From positions 124,001 through 188,000 of the forward strand of contig CAVRHY010000005.1 in NCBI GenBank assembly GCA_963721105.1: a stretch of DNA of 64,000 nucleotides, read 5' to 3'. Below the pieces are notes generated by a model that was not told the origin of the DNA, made no database searches, and saw only the letters and a list, made by a program, of their open reading frames with translations. The translations under genes and the position numbers were made by a program. Numbering within the stretch: the stretch's first letter is position 1; each line of letters begins with the position of its first letter. The DNA comes from Thermohalobaculum sp963721105 (lineage in GTDB: Bacteria; Pseudomonadota; Alphaproteobacteria; Rhodobacterales; Rhodobacteraceae). Shown one piece after another: positions 1-9,371 of this stretch.

Positions 1-583
1 GCTTCGCCGCGCTCGGCGGCCTGGCGCGTAGCGCCACGGCGTTCTGGAACCCGGCATCATCGCCCTCAACCAGCTTGCCGATGCCGTCGGCGATGCCGTC
101 GAGCACCGGCTCGACGATCTCCAGCTCGGCCTTCGAGAAATCGTGCAGCACGTGGCCCGAGACCGCGTCCTTGTGCCCCGGATGACCGATTCCGACGCGC
201 ACTCGCGCATAATCGGGTCCAAGGTGCGCGTGGATCGAGCGAAGCCCGTTATGCCCGGCATGGCCGCCGCCGATCTTCACCCGGCATTTGCCGGCGGCGA
301 GGTCGAGCTCGTCATGGATGACGATGATGTCGGCCTGGTCGATCTTCAGGAACCGCGCCGCCTCGGCAACCGAGCGGCCGGATTCGTTCATGTAGGTCGA
401 GGGTTTGAGCAGCACGACGCGCTTGCCCCCGATCCGCCCCTCGGTCGTCTCGCCCTGGTATTTCGAGCGCCACGCCGTGAAGTCGCCGCCGCGGGCGATC
501 CGGTCCAGCGCCATGAAGCCGACATTGTGCCGATGCCCGGAATAGGACGGACCCGGATTGCCCAGGCCCGCAATCAGGATCAC
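1..583 (-). CDS. pth: Peptidyl-tRNA hydrolase (3' end outside window)
   Basis: Cytoplasmic esterase that frees tRNA from peptidyl-tRNA dropped by stalled ribosomes. The frame opens at a GTG (581-583) and gives MILIAGLGNPGPSYSGHRHN: the family's first strand G-L-G-N-P-G and the catalytic His19 in R-H-N. A second family motif, STYMNESG, is at residues 62-69. The conserved strand begins at the start codon, so no other start is likely, although no clear ribosome-binding site precedes it. After 194 codons the frame is still open at base 1; the family is about 190-210 aa, so little is missing. It lies 37 nt after grxD on the same strand and is probably cotranscribed with it. Confidence 0.93.
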   Translation of the reverse strand, partial: MILIAGLGNPGPSYSGHRHNVGFMALDRIARGGDFTAWRSKYQGETTEGRIGGKRVVLLKPSTYMNESGRSVAEAARFLKIDQADIIVIHDELDLAAGKCRVKIGGGHAGHNGLRSIHAHLGPDYARVRVGIGHPGHKDAVSGHVLHDFSKAELEIVEPVLDGIADGIGKLVEGDDAGFQNAVALRARPPSAAK

Positions 584-620
584 GTCGCCGGTCGCGAAGG
601 CCGCCTTCTGCGGGCCCGAC

Positions 621-992
621 TTAGCCGTTGGCTTCGCGGATGCGCTTCGCTGCGTCCTTGTCATAGGCGACGCCCTTCTCGTCGAACAGTTTGTCCAGCT
701 CGCCGGTCATCGTCATCTCGGTGACGATGTCGCAGCCGCCGACAAACTCCTGCTTGACGTAGAGCTGGGGCGTGGTCGGCCAGTCCGAGAACTCCTTGAT
801 GCCCTGGCGCAACTCGGGGCTCTCCAGGATGTTCACGTCGTGGAAGCCGACGCCAAGGTAGCCAAGGATCTGGGCGACGCGGCTGGAAAAGCCACATTGC
901 GGCATGGTGGCGGTGCCCTTCATGAACAGCACGACGTCGTTGGCGTCGACGGCCTGCTTGATCTGGTCCTTGGCGGCGGTGGTGTCGAGCAT
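621..992 (-). CDS. grxD: Monothiol glutaredoxin, Grx4/GrxD family
   Basis: 123-aa CGFS-type glutaredoxin. These proteins carry a glutathione-bridged [2Fe-2S] cluster and deliver it within iron-sulfur assembly and iron-sensing pathways. The active site MPQCGFSS is at about residues 30-37, and the later WPTTPQLYVKQEFVGGCDIV stretch contains the cis-Pro (TP) and GG glutathione-binding loop of the family. Length is normal for a single-domain Grx. An AGAGGA ribosome-binding site precedes the ATG. It lies 17 nt after the BolA-family gene; CGFS glutaredoxins and BolA proteins form heterodimers that share a cluster, so the adjacency fits a joint function. Confidence 0.96.
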   Translation of the reverse strand: MLDTTAAKDQIKQAVDANDVVLFMKGTATMPQCGFSSRVAQILGYLGVGFHDVNILESPELRQGIKEFSDWPTTPQLYVKQEFVGGCDIVTEMTMTGELDKLFDEKGVAYDKDAAKRIREANG

Positions 993-1009
993 GGATGTGT
1001 CCTCTTGGC

Positions 1010-1252
1010 TCAGTCCGGGGCGCTGGTCTGCAACGCCAGCGCGTGCAGCGGCGCGTTCGCCCCTTCCAGGATTTCCTTCAGCGCGGCGTTAACCATGCGT
1101 TGCTGCTGGACGCGGTTCTTGCCGCGAAAGCTCTCATCGACGACCGTCGCGGCATAGTGGTTGCCGTCCCCGGCCAGGTCGCGGATTTCGACCTTCGCCT
1201 GCGGGAAGGTGGCCTTGATGAGTCGCTCGATCTCGGCGGCTTGGATGGGCAT
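1010..1252 (-). CDS. BolA family protein
   Basis: 80-aa BolA/IbaG-type protein, with the compact KH-like fold of the family. Visible hallmarks are the N-terminal helix (EIERLIKATFPQAKVEI), the central GDGNHYAATVV strand pair, and the conserved FRGKNRVQQQRMVNAAL segment containing the family's invariant region before the final helix. Its His residues would take part in the [2Fe-2S] cluster shared with the CGFS glutaredoxin encoded immediately downstream. It is the first gene of the bolA-grxD-pth run. An inverted repeat at 1288-1336 separates it from pepN upstream. Confidence 0.92.
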   Translation of the reverse strand: MPIQAAEIERLIKATFPQAKVEIRDLAGDGNHYAATVVDESFRGKNRVQQQRMVNAALKEILEGANAPLHALALQTSAPD

Positions 1253-1287
1253 GGTGTTCCGATCACTGTCTCAACGCTGGATTTAGA

Positions 1288-1336
1288 GATCGCGGGCCCG
1301 CGTGGCAAGCCGCCCGCCGGGGGTCGGCCCGCGATC
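1288..1336. repeat. Inverted repeat between pepN and bolA
   Basis: Perfect 11-bp arms GATCGCGGGCC (1288-1298) and GGCCCGCGATC (1326-1336) around a G+C-rich 27-nt loop. No T-run follows on either strand, so it is not a canonical intrinsic terminator. It could stall or protect the pepN transcript or separate it from the bolA-grxD-pth unit. Function is inference only. Confidence 0.5.
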
Positions 1337-1470
1337 CCGTGCGGCCGGCAGAGCGCAGGCGGCGGCCCCGGACCCGGACCCCTGCACTGCGCGGCCAGAC
1401 GGCGGCCCCGAGCGGCCGAGATCGGCTTCTACTCCGCGCAGCGACACGCCGCAGCGTATCCGGGACGCCG

Positions 1471-4122
1471 TCAGTCCTTGGCCCGCAACAGCCGCTCGAC
1501 GATCTCGCGCGTGTTGCGCGACAGCTCCGGCAGCCCGACGATCCGCTCCATCTCGTCCCGCATCTTCGCCTGCCGGCCCGCGTCATAACGCGCCCAGGTC
1601 TCGAAGACGCCGGCGACGCGCGCCGCCGTCTGCGGATTGACCTTGTCCAGCCTCATCAGCCAGTCGGCGACGAAGCGATAGCCCGACCCGTCCGCCGCGT
1701 GAAATCGCGAGGGGTTGCCTGCCGCGAAGGCGCCGATCAGCGCCCGGAACTTGTTCGGGTTCTTCCACTCGAACGCCGGCGCCTCGGCCAGCGCCCGGAC
1801 CCGCGCCAGGGTGTCCGGCTGCGGCGACGAGGCCTGCAACGCCAGCCACTTGTCGACGACCAGCGAGTCCGCCTTCCAGCGCGCGTGGAACTCGGCCAAC
1901 CGCTTTGCCGCCGTCGGCGCGCCGTAGTGCACCAGCGCGGTCAGCGCAGGCAGCGCCTCGGTCATGTTGTCGGCGGTCTCGAACTGCCGGTCGGCCAGCG
2001 CGCGGCCCGCCTCCGACGACTGCGCCAGCAGCGCCATCGCCCGGTTGCGCAACGCGCGCCGCCCGGCGCTCACGGAGTCCGGCGAGTAGGGCCCGGGAAC
2101 CGCCATCGCCGCGTGCGCCTCGGCCAGCGGCCCGGCCAGCGCGGTGCCGAGCGCCCGGCGCATTGCGGTCACGGCGCGATGCACCGCCTCGGGGTCCACC
2201 GGCTCGGCGTGGCCCGAGATCTCGGCCGCCAGTTCCTCCTCGCCCGGCGCGTCCAGCGCCATCGCCTTGAAGGCGGGGTCCAGCGCCTCGTCGGCCAGCA
2301 GGTTGCCCAGCGCCTGCGTCCACTCGGTCGGGATCTGCTCGCCCCGCATCACCGCCAGCGCGATCGAGACGCCATAGTCCCGCCCGGCCTCCCAGCGCGC
2401 GAACGGGTCGGTGTCGTGCGCCAGCAGGAAGGCGCGCTCGGCATCCGTCACTTCGCGCTCCAGGATCACCGGGGCCGAGAAGCCGCGCAGCAGCGACGGC
2501 ACCGGCCGCGGCGTCACCCCCTCGCCGCGACGGCCGGGCAGGGGGCCGGGCGGCAGCTCGGACAGGTCGATCTCGAAGACGTGCTCGGCCCCGGTCATCT
2601 CGACCACGGTCGTCGGCAGGATCTCGGTGCCGTCCTGCGCCAGCAGCCCCAGCGCGATCGGGATCACCTGCGGCGCCTTGTCCGGCTGGCCCGGCGTCGT
2701 CGGCGTGTGCTGGCGGAAGGTCAGCCTGTAGATGTTGCCGTGCAGCGCCTCGGTCACGCCCAGCCGCGGCGTTCCGGCCTGCGAATACCACCGCTTGAAC
2801 TGCGCCAGGTCGCGGCCCGTCGCATCCTGAAATACCGCCAGCCAGTCCTCGATCGTGCAGGCCTGCCCGTCATGCCGCTCGAAATAGAGGTCCAGCGCCT
2901 TGCGATACGCCTCCGGCCCGATCAGCGTGTGCAGCATGCGGATGACCTCGGCGCCCTTCTCGTAGACCGTCGCCGTGTAGAAATTGTTGATCTCGACGTA
3001 TTCCTCCGGCCGCACGGGATGGGCCAGCGGCCCGGCATCCTCGCGGAACTGCCGCGCTCGCAGCGCCTGCACGTCGCCGATCCTCTGCACCGCGCCGGAT
3101 CGCTCGTGCTCCGAGAACTGCTGGTCTCGGAATACCGTCAGCCCCTCCTTGAGGCACAGCTGGAACCAGTCGCGGCAGGTGATCCGGTTGCCTGTCCAGT
3201 TGTGGAAATACTCGTGCGCGACGATCGACTCGATCATCTCGTAGTCGCGGTCGGTCGCCGTCTCGGGGCTGGCCAGCACGTATTTCGAGTTGAAGACGTT
3301 CAGCCCCTTGTTCTCCATCGCCCCCATGTTGAAGTCGTCCACGGCGACGATCATGAAGAGGTCTAGATCGTATTCCCGGCCATACGCCTCCTCGTCCCAT
3401 TTCATCGAGCGCTTGAGGCTATCCATCGCATAGGCGCACTTGCCCTCGTCGCCCGGCCGCACCCAGACCTGCAGGCGCACCTCGCGGCCGGACATGGTGC
3501 GAAAGCTGTCCTCGTGCGCCACCAGGTCGCCGGCGACCAGCGCGAACAGGTAGCTGGGTTTCGGGAACGGATCCTGCCACTCGGCAAAGTGCCGCCCGTT
3601 CGGCAGGTCGCCGCTCGCCACCGGGTTGCCGTTCGACAGCAGCACCGGGCAGGCCGCCTTGTCCGCTTCGATGCGCACGTCGAAGACGGCCATGACGTCC
3701 GGCCGGTCGGGGTAGTAGGTGATTTTGCGAAAGCCCTCGGCCTCGCACTGCGTGCAGTACATGCCGCGCGACAGGTACAGCCCCTCCAGCTCGGTGTTCG
3801 CCGCCGGGTCGATCTCGGTCTCGCACTCCCAGACGAAGCGATCGGGCAAGGGGCCGGCCAGCCGCAGCTCCTCGCGCGTCGTCTCGACCTTGTCCGTGAT
3901 GTCCTGCCCGTCGACCGCGGCCGAGACCAGCGACAGCTTGCGCCCGTGCAGGACCAGATCGGCGGGACCCTCGCCATTGCGTCGAAACTCGATCCGCGCC
4001 CGCACCCGCGTCGCACCGGGCTCCAGGTCGAAGACCAGCCCGACCCGGTCGATCAGCCAGTTCGGCGGGCGATAGTCGGACAGGCGGGTCGGCGTCTGGG
4101 CGGGCAGGGCGTCGGGTCGCAT
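1471..4122 (-). CDS. pepN: Aminopeptidase N (M1 family zinc metallopeptidase)
   Basis: Cytoplasmic enzyme that removes N-terminal residues from peptides in protein turnover. The 883-aa product has the M1 hallmarks: the substrate-anchoring GAMENKG at residues 267-273, the zinc motif HEYFH at 303-307 and the third ligand Glu326 in the following CLKEGLTV. The N-terminal beta domain and C-terminal helical domain are full length for PepN. An upstream in-frame ATG at 4155 exists, but GAGAGAGGA sits 7 nt before the ATG at 4122, and the protein then begins close to the conserved LSDYRPPNWLIDRV, so 4122 is preferred. No frameshift is seen across 2.6 kb. Confidence 0.96.
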   Translation of the reverse strand: MRPDALPAQTPTRLSDYRPPNWLIDRVGLVFDLEPGATRVRARIEFRRNGEGPADLVLHGRKLSLVSAAVDGQDITDKVETTREELRLAGPLPDRFVWECETEIDPAANTELEGLYLSRGMYCTQCEAEGFRKITYYPDRPDVMAVFDVRIEADKAACPVLLSNGNPVASGDLPNGRHFAEWQDPFPKPSYLFALVAGDLVAHEDSFRTMSGREVRLQVWVRPGDEGKCAYAMDSLKRSMKWDEEAYGREYDLDLFMIVAVDDFNMGAMENKGLNVFNSKYVLASPETATDRDYEMIESIVAHEYFHNWTGNRITCRDWFQLCLKEGLTVFRDQQFSEHERSGAVQRIGDVQALRARQFREDAGPLAHPVRPEEYVEINNFYTATVYEKGAEVIRMLHTLIGPEAYRKALDLYFERHDGQACTIEDWLAVFQDATGRDLAQFKRWYSQAGTPRLGVTEALHGNIYRLTFRQHTPTTPGQPDKAPQVIPIALGLLAQDGTEILPTTVVEMTGAEHVFEIDLSELPPGPLPGRRGEGVTPRPVPSLLRGFSAPVILEREVTDAERAFLLAHDTDPFARWEAGRDYGVSIALAVMRGEQIPTEWTQALGNLLADEALDPAFKAMALDAPGEEELAAEISGHAEPVDPEAVHRAVTAMRRALGTALAGPLAEAHAAMAVPGPYSPDSVSAGRRALRNRAMALLAQSSEAGRALADRQFETADNMTEALPALTALVHYGAPTAAKRLAEFHARWKADSLVVDKWLALQASSPQPDTLARVRALAEAPAFEWKNPNKFRALIGAFAAGNPSRFHAADGSGYRFVADWLMRLDKVNPQTAARVAGVFETWARYDAGRQAKMRDEMERIVGLPELSRNTREIVERLLRAKD

Positions 4123-4225
4123 CGCGGGTCCTCTCTCGTGGGTCGGCCCTGACATAGACCCTGCCCGCCGGCCTAGCTAGGGCGCGGCGCATCGGCTATG
4201 CAGCCGCCCGGGGCAGGGGACGGAC

Positions 4226-5740
4226 ATGGCGACAGCGAAACGGGCGCCGGCGAAGCGCGCGGCGCAGGGCAAGGGCAAAGGCAAGGCGAAACCAGATCCG
4301 CGGCCCTGGGGTCTGTGGGCAGCGGCCGTCATCGTCGCCGTCGCGGCGCTGCGGCTCGCCTTCAACGCGCTCGGCCTGGTACCCGTCCATTTCGACGAGG
4401 CGCAGTACTGGGCCTACGGGCAGGAACTCGCCTGGGGCCATTTCTCCAAGCCGCCGCTGGTCGGCTGGGTGATCCGGGCGTTGACCGCGCTGGGCGGCGA
4501 CACGACCTTCTGGCTGCGCCTCGGCGGCGTGCTGGCCCATGCCGCGATCGCCGCCATGCTCTACCTGACCGGCCGGCGGCTCTGGGACGCAAGGACGGGC
4601 TTCTGGGCGGCGGCGGCCTACACGGCGGCGCCCGGCGTGACGGCCTCGTCCATCGTGATGACGACCGACCCGGTGATGATGCTCTTCTGGGCAGTGGCGC
4701 TCTACGCCTGGTTCCGCGCCGCCGAGGGCCAGGGCCGCGCCTGGTGGGCCGCCCTCGGCGCGGCGGTCGGCCTGTCGATGCTGGCCAAATATACCGGCAT
4801 CGCCTTCGCCGCCGGCGCGCTCGGCTACGGGCTGTTCTCGGCGCGCGGCCGCGACTGGCCCGGGGCGGCCATCGCCGCCGGCGTCGCGCTGCTGGTCTTC
4901 GCGCCAAATCTCGCCTGGCTCGCTGCGCACGGCTTCGTCACCGTCGAGCACGTCGCCGCGGACGCGACGCCGGGCGGTGGCCACTGGCACGCGGGCCAGC
5001 TCGCCGAATTCCTCGGCGCGCAGCTCGGCGTGATCGGCCCGGCGTGGTTCATCGCCATTGTCGCGGCGCTCTGGTGGCGGCGCGAATGGCTGGCGGACTG
5101 GCGGATGCGGATGCTGGCCTGGCAGACCTTCGGCCTGCTCGGCGCCATGACGGTCCTGGCGTTCTGGACGCGCGCCCAGCCGAACTGGGCGGCGCCGGCC
5201 TATGTCGCCGGCTCGCTGCTCGGCGCGCGCATCGTGCTGGCGCATGGCTGGTACTGGGCGCCAAAGGCGCAGGCGTCCATCGGAGCCGTTGCGGCGATCG
5301 CGCTCTATACCGCCGCCGCGGCCTACGCCGCCTTCCCGCTCGACCTGCCGCGCGGCGCCGACCCGTTCAAGAAGATGCGCATCGGCGAGCCGTTCTGCGA
5401 GGCCGCCCTCGGCCAGATGGGCGAGGAGGGCGCCGAGGTCCTGCTTTCCGACGACCGCCGACGCCTCGCCGAGTGCATGTTCCTCGGCGACCTGACCTGG
5501 GACGACATCGCCGTGTGGAACCCCGACCTGATCCCCGAGAACCACGCCGAGATGGTCTCGACGCTGCGCCCCGGCGATGCGCGCCCGATGTTGCTGGCCG
5601 TCATGTCGCCCAAGGCCGCCCGCGCCATCGCCCGCCATTTCGAGGACGCCCGCGAGATCGAGACCGGCACGATCCAGACCCATGCCGGCCGCGGCTTCGA
5701 CTACTCGATCTGGGCCGTGCAGGGGTTCAGGGGCTACTGA
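4226..5740 (+). CDS. Glycosyltransferase family 39 (ArnT/PMT-like) membrane protein
   Basis: 504-aa polytopic inner-membrane glycosyltransferase, GT-C fold, using polyprenyl-phosphate sugar donors. After a basic 28-residue N-terminus comes TM1, then the GT39 motif VHFDEAQYWAYG (catalytic Asp of the first periplasmic loop) and HFSKPPLVGWVIRAL, which match the DE-A-x-Y-W and S/K-P-P-L signatures. Roughly ten further hydrophobic segments follow, then a soluble C-terminal domain of about 120 residues. GGGGA lies just before the ATG. The acceptor (lipid A, other envelope glycan or protein) cannot be told. It converges on the next gene with a 22-nt gap. Confidence 0.85.
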   Translation: MATAKRAPAKRAAQGKGKGKAKPDPRPWGLWAAAVIVAVAALRLAFNALGLVPVHFDEAQYWAYGQELAWGHFSKPPLVGWVIRALTALGGDTTFWLRLGGVLAHAAIAAMLYLTGRRLWDARTGFWAAAAYTAAPGVTASSIVMTTDPVMMLFWAVALYAWFRAAEGQGRAWWAALGAAVGLSMLAKYTGIAFAAGALGYGLFSARGRDWPGAAIAAGVALLVFAPNLAWLAAHGFVTVEHVAADATPGGGHWHAGQLAEFLGAQLGVIGPAWFIAIVAALWWRREWLADWRMRMLAWQTFGLLGAMTVLAFWTRAQPNWAAPAYVAGSLLGARIVLAHGWYWAPKAQASIGAVAAIALYTAAAAYAAFPLDLPRGADPFKKMRIGEPFCEAALGQMGEEGAEVLLSDDRRRLAECMFLGDLTWDDIAVWNPDLIPENHAEMVSTLRPGDARPMLLAVMSPKAARAIARHFEDAREIETGTIQTHAGRGFDYSIWAVQGFRGY

Positions 5741-5762
5741 GTCGACGCGGGGCCTCTGCCGG

Positions 5763-6782
5763 TCAGATGAACAGCGCCATCACCGCCGCTGCGGCGCCCG
5801 CCATGGCCTTGACGCCGGGTGCTGCGCCGACCAGGCCGTCCCAGAGCTGCTTCACCACGCCGGGCTCGGGCTTCTCCTTGCTGGCCTCCTGCTCCAGCGA
5901 GGTAAGCAGCGCCGAGGCGGCCGCGTTGCCGCTCGCGGCGACGACCTTCTCGAGGTCGTGGAATGCCGCGGCCAACTGCGGGTCGCGCTTCGAGATGATG
6001 GTCATGTCACCGTGGAACTCGGCGTGGCCGCCGGTGACGACGGGGCCGGTCACGTTGCTGACCGTGGTGGTCACGCGGTTGTCGGCGTAGGTCAGCGAGA
6101 CGCCCCCGCCGGCAAAATTCTCCGCGTAATCGTCGATCGACGAGAAGTGCAGTCCCGCCTCCTCGGACAGGCGCGCCAGCTCGGCCACCGCCTCGGCCGA
6201 GCGCTGCTCGTATCCCAGTATTACGTGACAGACCTTGTCGTGGTTTTCGACATGCCAGCGGTGCAACTCGGCCGACAGCGGGATCCCGGCAAGGTCGCCG
6301 GAATAGCCGACTTCGTATTCGCGCCGGACACTCCAGATCATGCTGCCGGCCAGCCCGAGCACGGCGTCTTCGCCCATGTAGGCATTCGAGACGATTCCCT
6401 TCAGCTGGTCGAAGCGCGCGGGATCGGAGTCGCGCATGAAGGCGAAATCGGTGTCGAACCTGTCATAGAGCCTGTGCAGCTTGCCGCAGAGCGCGTGCTT
6501 CACTGCCGGGCTGCGCTCGTCCAGCCCAGCCTGGTACTCGGCCAACTCGACCAGGAAGCGGCGGTAGTCGTCCGGCTCGGTGCTGCCCTCGAAGCCGGGG
6601 TAGGTCTTGAGAAAACCGATGAACGAGCCGTTCCAGGCGTGGACGGTGCCGTAGAGTTCCGTCACCCACGCGACCGCAAGCCGGCGGCGCCGGTCTTCGC
6701 GCGACGGGACCTGCCCGCGCAGCAGATCCGCAATCTGCAGAATCCCCTGTTCCGGGGGCGGGTTGTTTTGGTCGTCCGGCAT
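5763..6782 (-). CDS. Unknown protein with C-terminal membrane anchor
   Basis: 339 aa; not recognised as a named family. Visible parts: a charged helical region (residues 1-210) with WVTELYGTVHAWNGSFIGFL near the start; a short glycine/threonine beta-rich stretch (NVTGPVVTGGHAEFHGDM, about 250-267); a helix of about 45 residues; and a C-terminal tail with LWDGLVGAAPGVKAMAG followed by a short hydrophobic AAAAVMALFI that ends the protein. The order N-G-D-rich beta stretch, helix, terminal hydrophobic hairpin resembles the membrane tails of some bacterial conflict-system proteins, but that is inference. GAGGG lies 6 nt before the ATG. It is separated from ivd by 130 nt and may have its own promoter. 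Confidence 0.8.
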   Translation of the reverse strand: MPDDQNNPPPEQGILQIADLLRGQVPSREDRRRRLAVAWVTELYGTVHAWNGSFIGFLKTYPGFEGSTEPDDYRRFLVELAEYQAGLDERSPAVKHALCGKLHRLYDRFDTDFAFMRDSDPARFDQLKGIVSNAYMGEDAVLGLAGSMIWSVRREYEVGYSGDLAGIPLSAELHRWHVENHDKVCHVILGYEQRSAEAVAELARLSEEAGLHFSSIDDYAENFAGGGVSLTYADNRVTTTVSNVTGPVVTGGHAEFHGDMTIISKRDPQLAAAFHDLEKVVAASGNAAASALLTSLEQEASKEKPEPGVVKQLWDGLVGAAPGVKAMAGAAAAVMALFI

Positions 6783-6912
6783 GGCCAGCCCTCAGGTTTC
6801 CTCAAGGGAAGGCTACACGAAACGGCCCTGCGCGGCCACACCGGCCACTCCCATCGCGGGCAGGGCGGGGCCGGGGCGCAACCATCCCAGGCGCGGCCGT
6901 CCCACCAGAGCG

Positions 6913-8076
6913 TCAACCCATCGCGGCCATCATTTCCCGCCCGATCAGCATTCGCCGGATTTCCTGCGTGCCGGCGCCGATCTCCATCAGCTTTGCGTCG
7001 CGCATCAGCCGGCTGACGGGCGTCTCGTTCAGATACCCGGCGCCGCCCATCGCCTGCACGGCTTGCACCGACTGCTCCATCGCCTTCTCCGAGGCGTAGA
7101 GCACGCAGGCGGCGGCGTCCTGGCGCGTGACCTCGCCGCGGTCGCAGGCGCCTGCCACCGCGTAGACATAGGCCCGCGCCGAGTTCATCGCCGTGTACAT
7201 GTCGGCGATCTTGCCCTGCATCAGCTGGAAGCTGCCGATCGGCTGGCCGAACTGCCGGCGCTCCGCCATGTAGGGCATCACCTCGTCGAGACAGGCATGC
7301 ATGATGCCGATTCCAATGCCGGACAGCACGACGCGCTCGTAATCCAGCCCGGACATCAGCACGCGCGCCCCGCGCCCCTCCTCGCCGAGCACGTTCTCGA
7401 AGGGCACCTCGCAGTCCTCGAAGATCAGCTCGCAGGTATTCGAGCCGCGCATCCCCAGCTTGTCCAGCTTCTGCCCTGTGGAAAACCCTGTGAACTCTTT
7501 CTCGATCAGGAACGCCGTGATGCCGCGCGACCCGGCCTCCGGGTCCGTCTTGGCATAGACGACCAGCGTGTCGGCATCCGGCCCATTGGTGATCCAGAAC
7601 TTGGTGCCGTTCAGGCGGTAGTGGTCGTTCCGCTTCTCGGCCCGCAGCTTCATCGAAACCACGTCCGATCCGGCCCCGGCCTCGGACATGGCCAGCGCGC
7701 CGACATGCTCGCCGCTGACCAGCCGGGGCAGGTAGCGCGCCCTCTGCTCGGCCGTGCCGTTCAGGCGGATCTGGTTGACGCAGAGATTGGAATGCGCCCC
7801 GTAGGACAGCGACACCGAGGCCGAGGCCCGCGCGATCTCCTCGACCGCGACGACGTGGGCGAGATACCCCATCGCCGCGCCGCCATACTCCTCCTCGACG
7901 GTGATCCCCAGCAGGCCCATTTCGCCCATCTCGCGCCACAGCTCGCGCGGAAAGGCGTTGTCGCGGTCGATCGCCATGGCCTGCGGTGCGATCCGCTCCT
8001 GCGCGAAACGGTGCACCGCCTCGCGCAGCGCCTCGATCTCCTCGCCCAGGCCGAAGCTCATGCTGGCTGTGAACAC
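6913..8076 (-). CDS. ivd: Isovaleryl-CoA dehydrogenase
   Basis: FAD-dependent acyl-CoA dehydrogenase of leucine catabolism; oxidises isovaleryl-CoA to 3-methylcrotonyl-CoA and passes electrons to ETF. The 387-aa product contains LSYGAHSNLCVNQ (residues 90-102), typical of this subgroup, and the catalytic base Glu247 in GLDYERVVLSG, at the helix position used by isovaleryl-CoA dehydrogenase rather than by medium-chain enzymes. The start is set to a GTG at 8074-8076: GGAGG lies 8 nt upstream and the product then begins MFTASMSFGLGEE, as expected for the family. The rest of the leucine pathway (mcc, auh) is not in the window. Confidence 0.93.
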   Translation of the reverse strand: MFTASMSFGLGEEIEALREAVHRFAQERIAPQAMAIDRDNAFPRELWREMGEMGLLGITVEEEYGGAAMGYLAHVVAVEEIARASASVSLSYGAHSNLCVNQIRLNGTAEQRARYLPRLVSGEHVGALAMSEAGAGSDVVSMKLRAEKRNDHYRLNGTKFWITNGPDADTLVVYAKTDPEAGSRGITAFLIEKEFTGFSTGQKLDKLGMRGSNTCELIFEDCEVPFENVLGEEGRGARVLMSGLDYERVVLSGIGIGIMHACLDEVMPYMAERRQFGQPIGSFQLMQGKIADMYTAMNSARAYVYAVAGACDRGEVTRQDAAACVLYASEKAMEQSVQAVQAMGGAGYLNETPVSRLMRDAKLMEIGAGTQEIRRMLIGREMMAAMG

Positions 8077-8170
8077 GGGGTGGTCCTCCGTCGCACGCGG
8101 CCCTGGGCCGCTCCGCCGATTGTCAGGATGACGGCCGCCCTCCCGGGCCGCTGTCAAGCCGCCGCCGACC

Positions 8171-9359
8171 TTACCGGCTCAACTCGCGCGTTGCCGCTTC
8201 CAGCCCGGCCAGCGTCATCGGGAACATGCGCTCACCCATGATCTCGCGGATCATCCCGATCGAGTGCGTGTAGCGCCAGTGCTTCTCGGGCACAGGGTTG
8301 ATCCAGGCGGCGTGCGGCCATTTCCCCAGCGCCCGGCGCAGCCAGACCTCGCCGGCCTCGGCGTTCCAGTGCTCGTTGGCGCCGCCCGGGTAGATGACCT
8401 CGTAGGGGCTCATCGAGGCATCCCCGACGATCACCAGCTTGTAGTCCGGCCCGTAGGTGTTCAGCACCTCCCAGGTCGGCGTCTGCCGGTCCCAGCGCCG
8501 CCGGTTATCGCGCCACAGGCCCTCGTAGAGGCAGTTGTGGAAGTAGTAGTATTCCAGGTGCTTGAACTCGGTGCGCGCCGCCGAGAACAGCTCCTCCACC
8601 ACCTTGATGTGGTCGTCCATCGACCCGCCGATGTCGAACAGCATCAGCACCTTGACGGCGTTGTGTCGCTCGGGCCGCATCTGCACGTCCAGGTAGCCGT
8701 GCTCGGCCGTTCGCCGGATCGTGCCGTCGAGGTCCAGCTCCTCCACCGCCCCTTCGCGCGCCCAGCGTCGCAGGCGGCGCAGGGCCACCTTGATGTTGCG
8801 CGTGCCGAGTTCCACCGTGTCGTCCAGGTTGCGAAACTGCCGCTTGTCCCAGACCTTCACGGCGCGGCGGTGGCGGCTCTCGTGCTGGCCGATCCGCACG
8901 CCCTCGGGGTTGTAGCCATAGGCCCCGAAGGGCGACGTGCCCGCCGTGCCGATCCACTTCGAGCCGCCCTGGTGGCGCCCCTGCTGCTCGGCCAGCCGCT
9001 GGCGCAGCGTCTCCATCAGCTTGTCCCAGCCGCCCAACGCCTTGACTTCGGCCTTTTCGGCCTCGGTCAGGTACTTCTCGGCCATCTTCCGCAGCCACTC
9101 CTCCGGCAGCGCCCGCTCCTCGACGCCCTCCGGGCTGCCCGAGACGGCCTCTAGCCCCTTGAACACCTCGGCGAACACCTGGTCGAAGCGGTCGAGATGG
9201 CGCTCGTCCTTCACCAGCGCGGCGCGGGCGAGGAAGTAGAACTCCTCGACGATCGTACATCACGACTTCGGCGTCCATCGCCTCGATCAGCGTCAGGTGC
9301 TCGCGCAGCGAGACGGGCACCTTCGCCGCGCGCAGGCCGAAGAACAGGTTCAGGAACAT
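8171..9359 (-). CDS. CoxE-like VWA domain protein, frameshifted near 9252
   Basis: Member of the CoxE group of von Willebrand A proteins, which act with MoxR AAA+ ATPases in protein or metal-centre maturation. The N-terminus MFLNLFFGLRAAKVPVSLRE (from 9359) breaks off at MDAEVVMYD; the next frame resumes with EEFYFLARAALVKDERHLD and continues to the stop at 8171. Removing one base (an A at about 9252 on the + strand) restores Y-D-V-E-E-F. The C-terminal VWA domain carries a MIDAS-type DIGGSMDDH. The partner moxR is 2.1 kb upstream on the same strand. The break is likely a sequencing error because both halves are otherwise intact. Confidence 0.85.
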
Positions 9360-9371
9360 CGCCCCGGCGCC

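Noticed and set aside
1339..3366. Long open frame (675 codons) on the + strand opposite pepN
   Set aside because: Arg/Gln-rich translation without motifs, lying wholly antisense to pepN; typical of G+C-rich codon bias.
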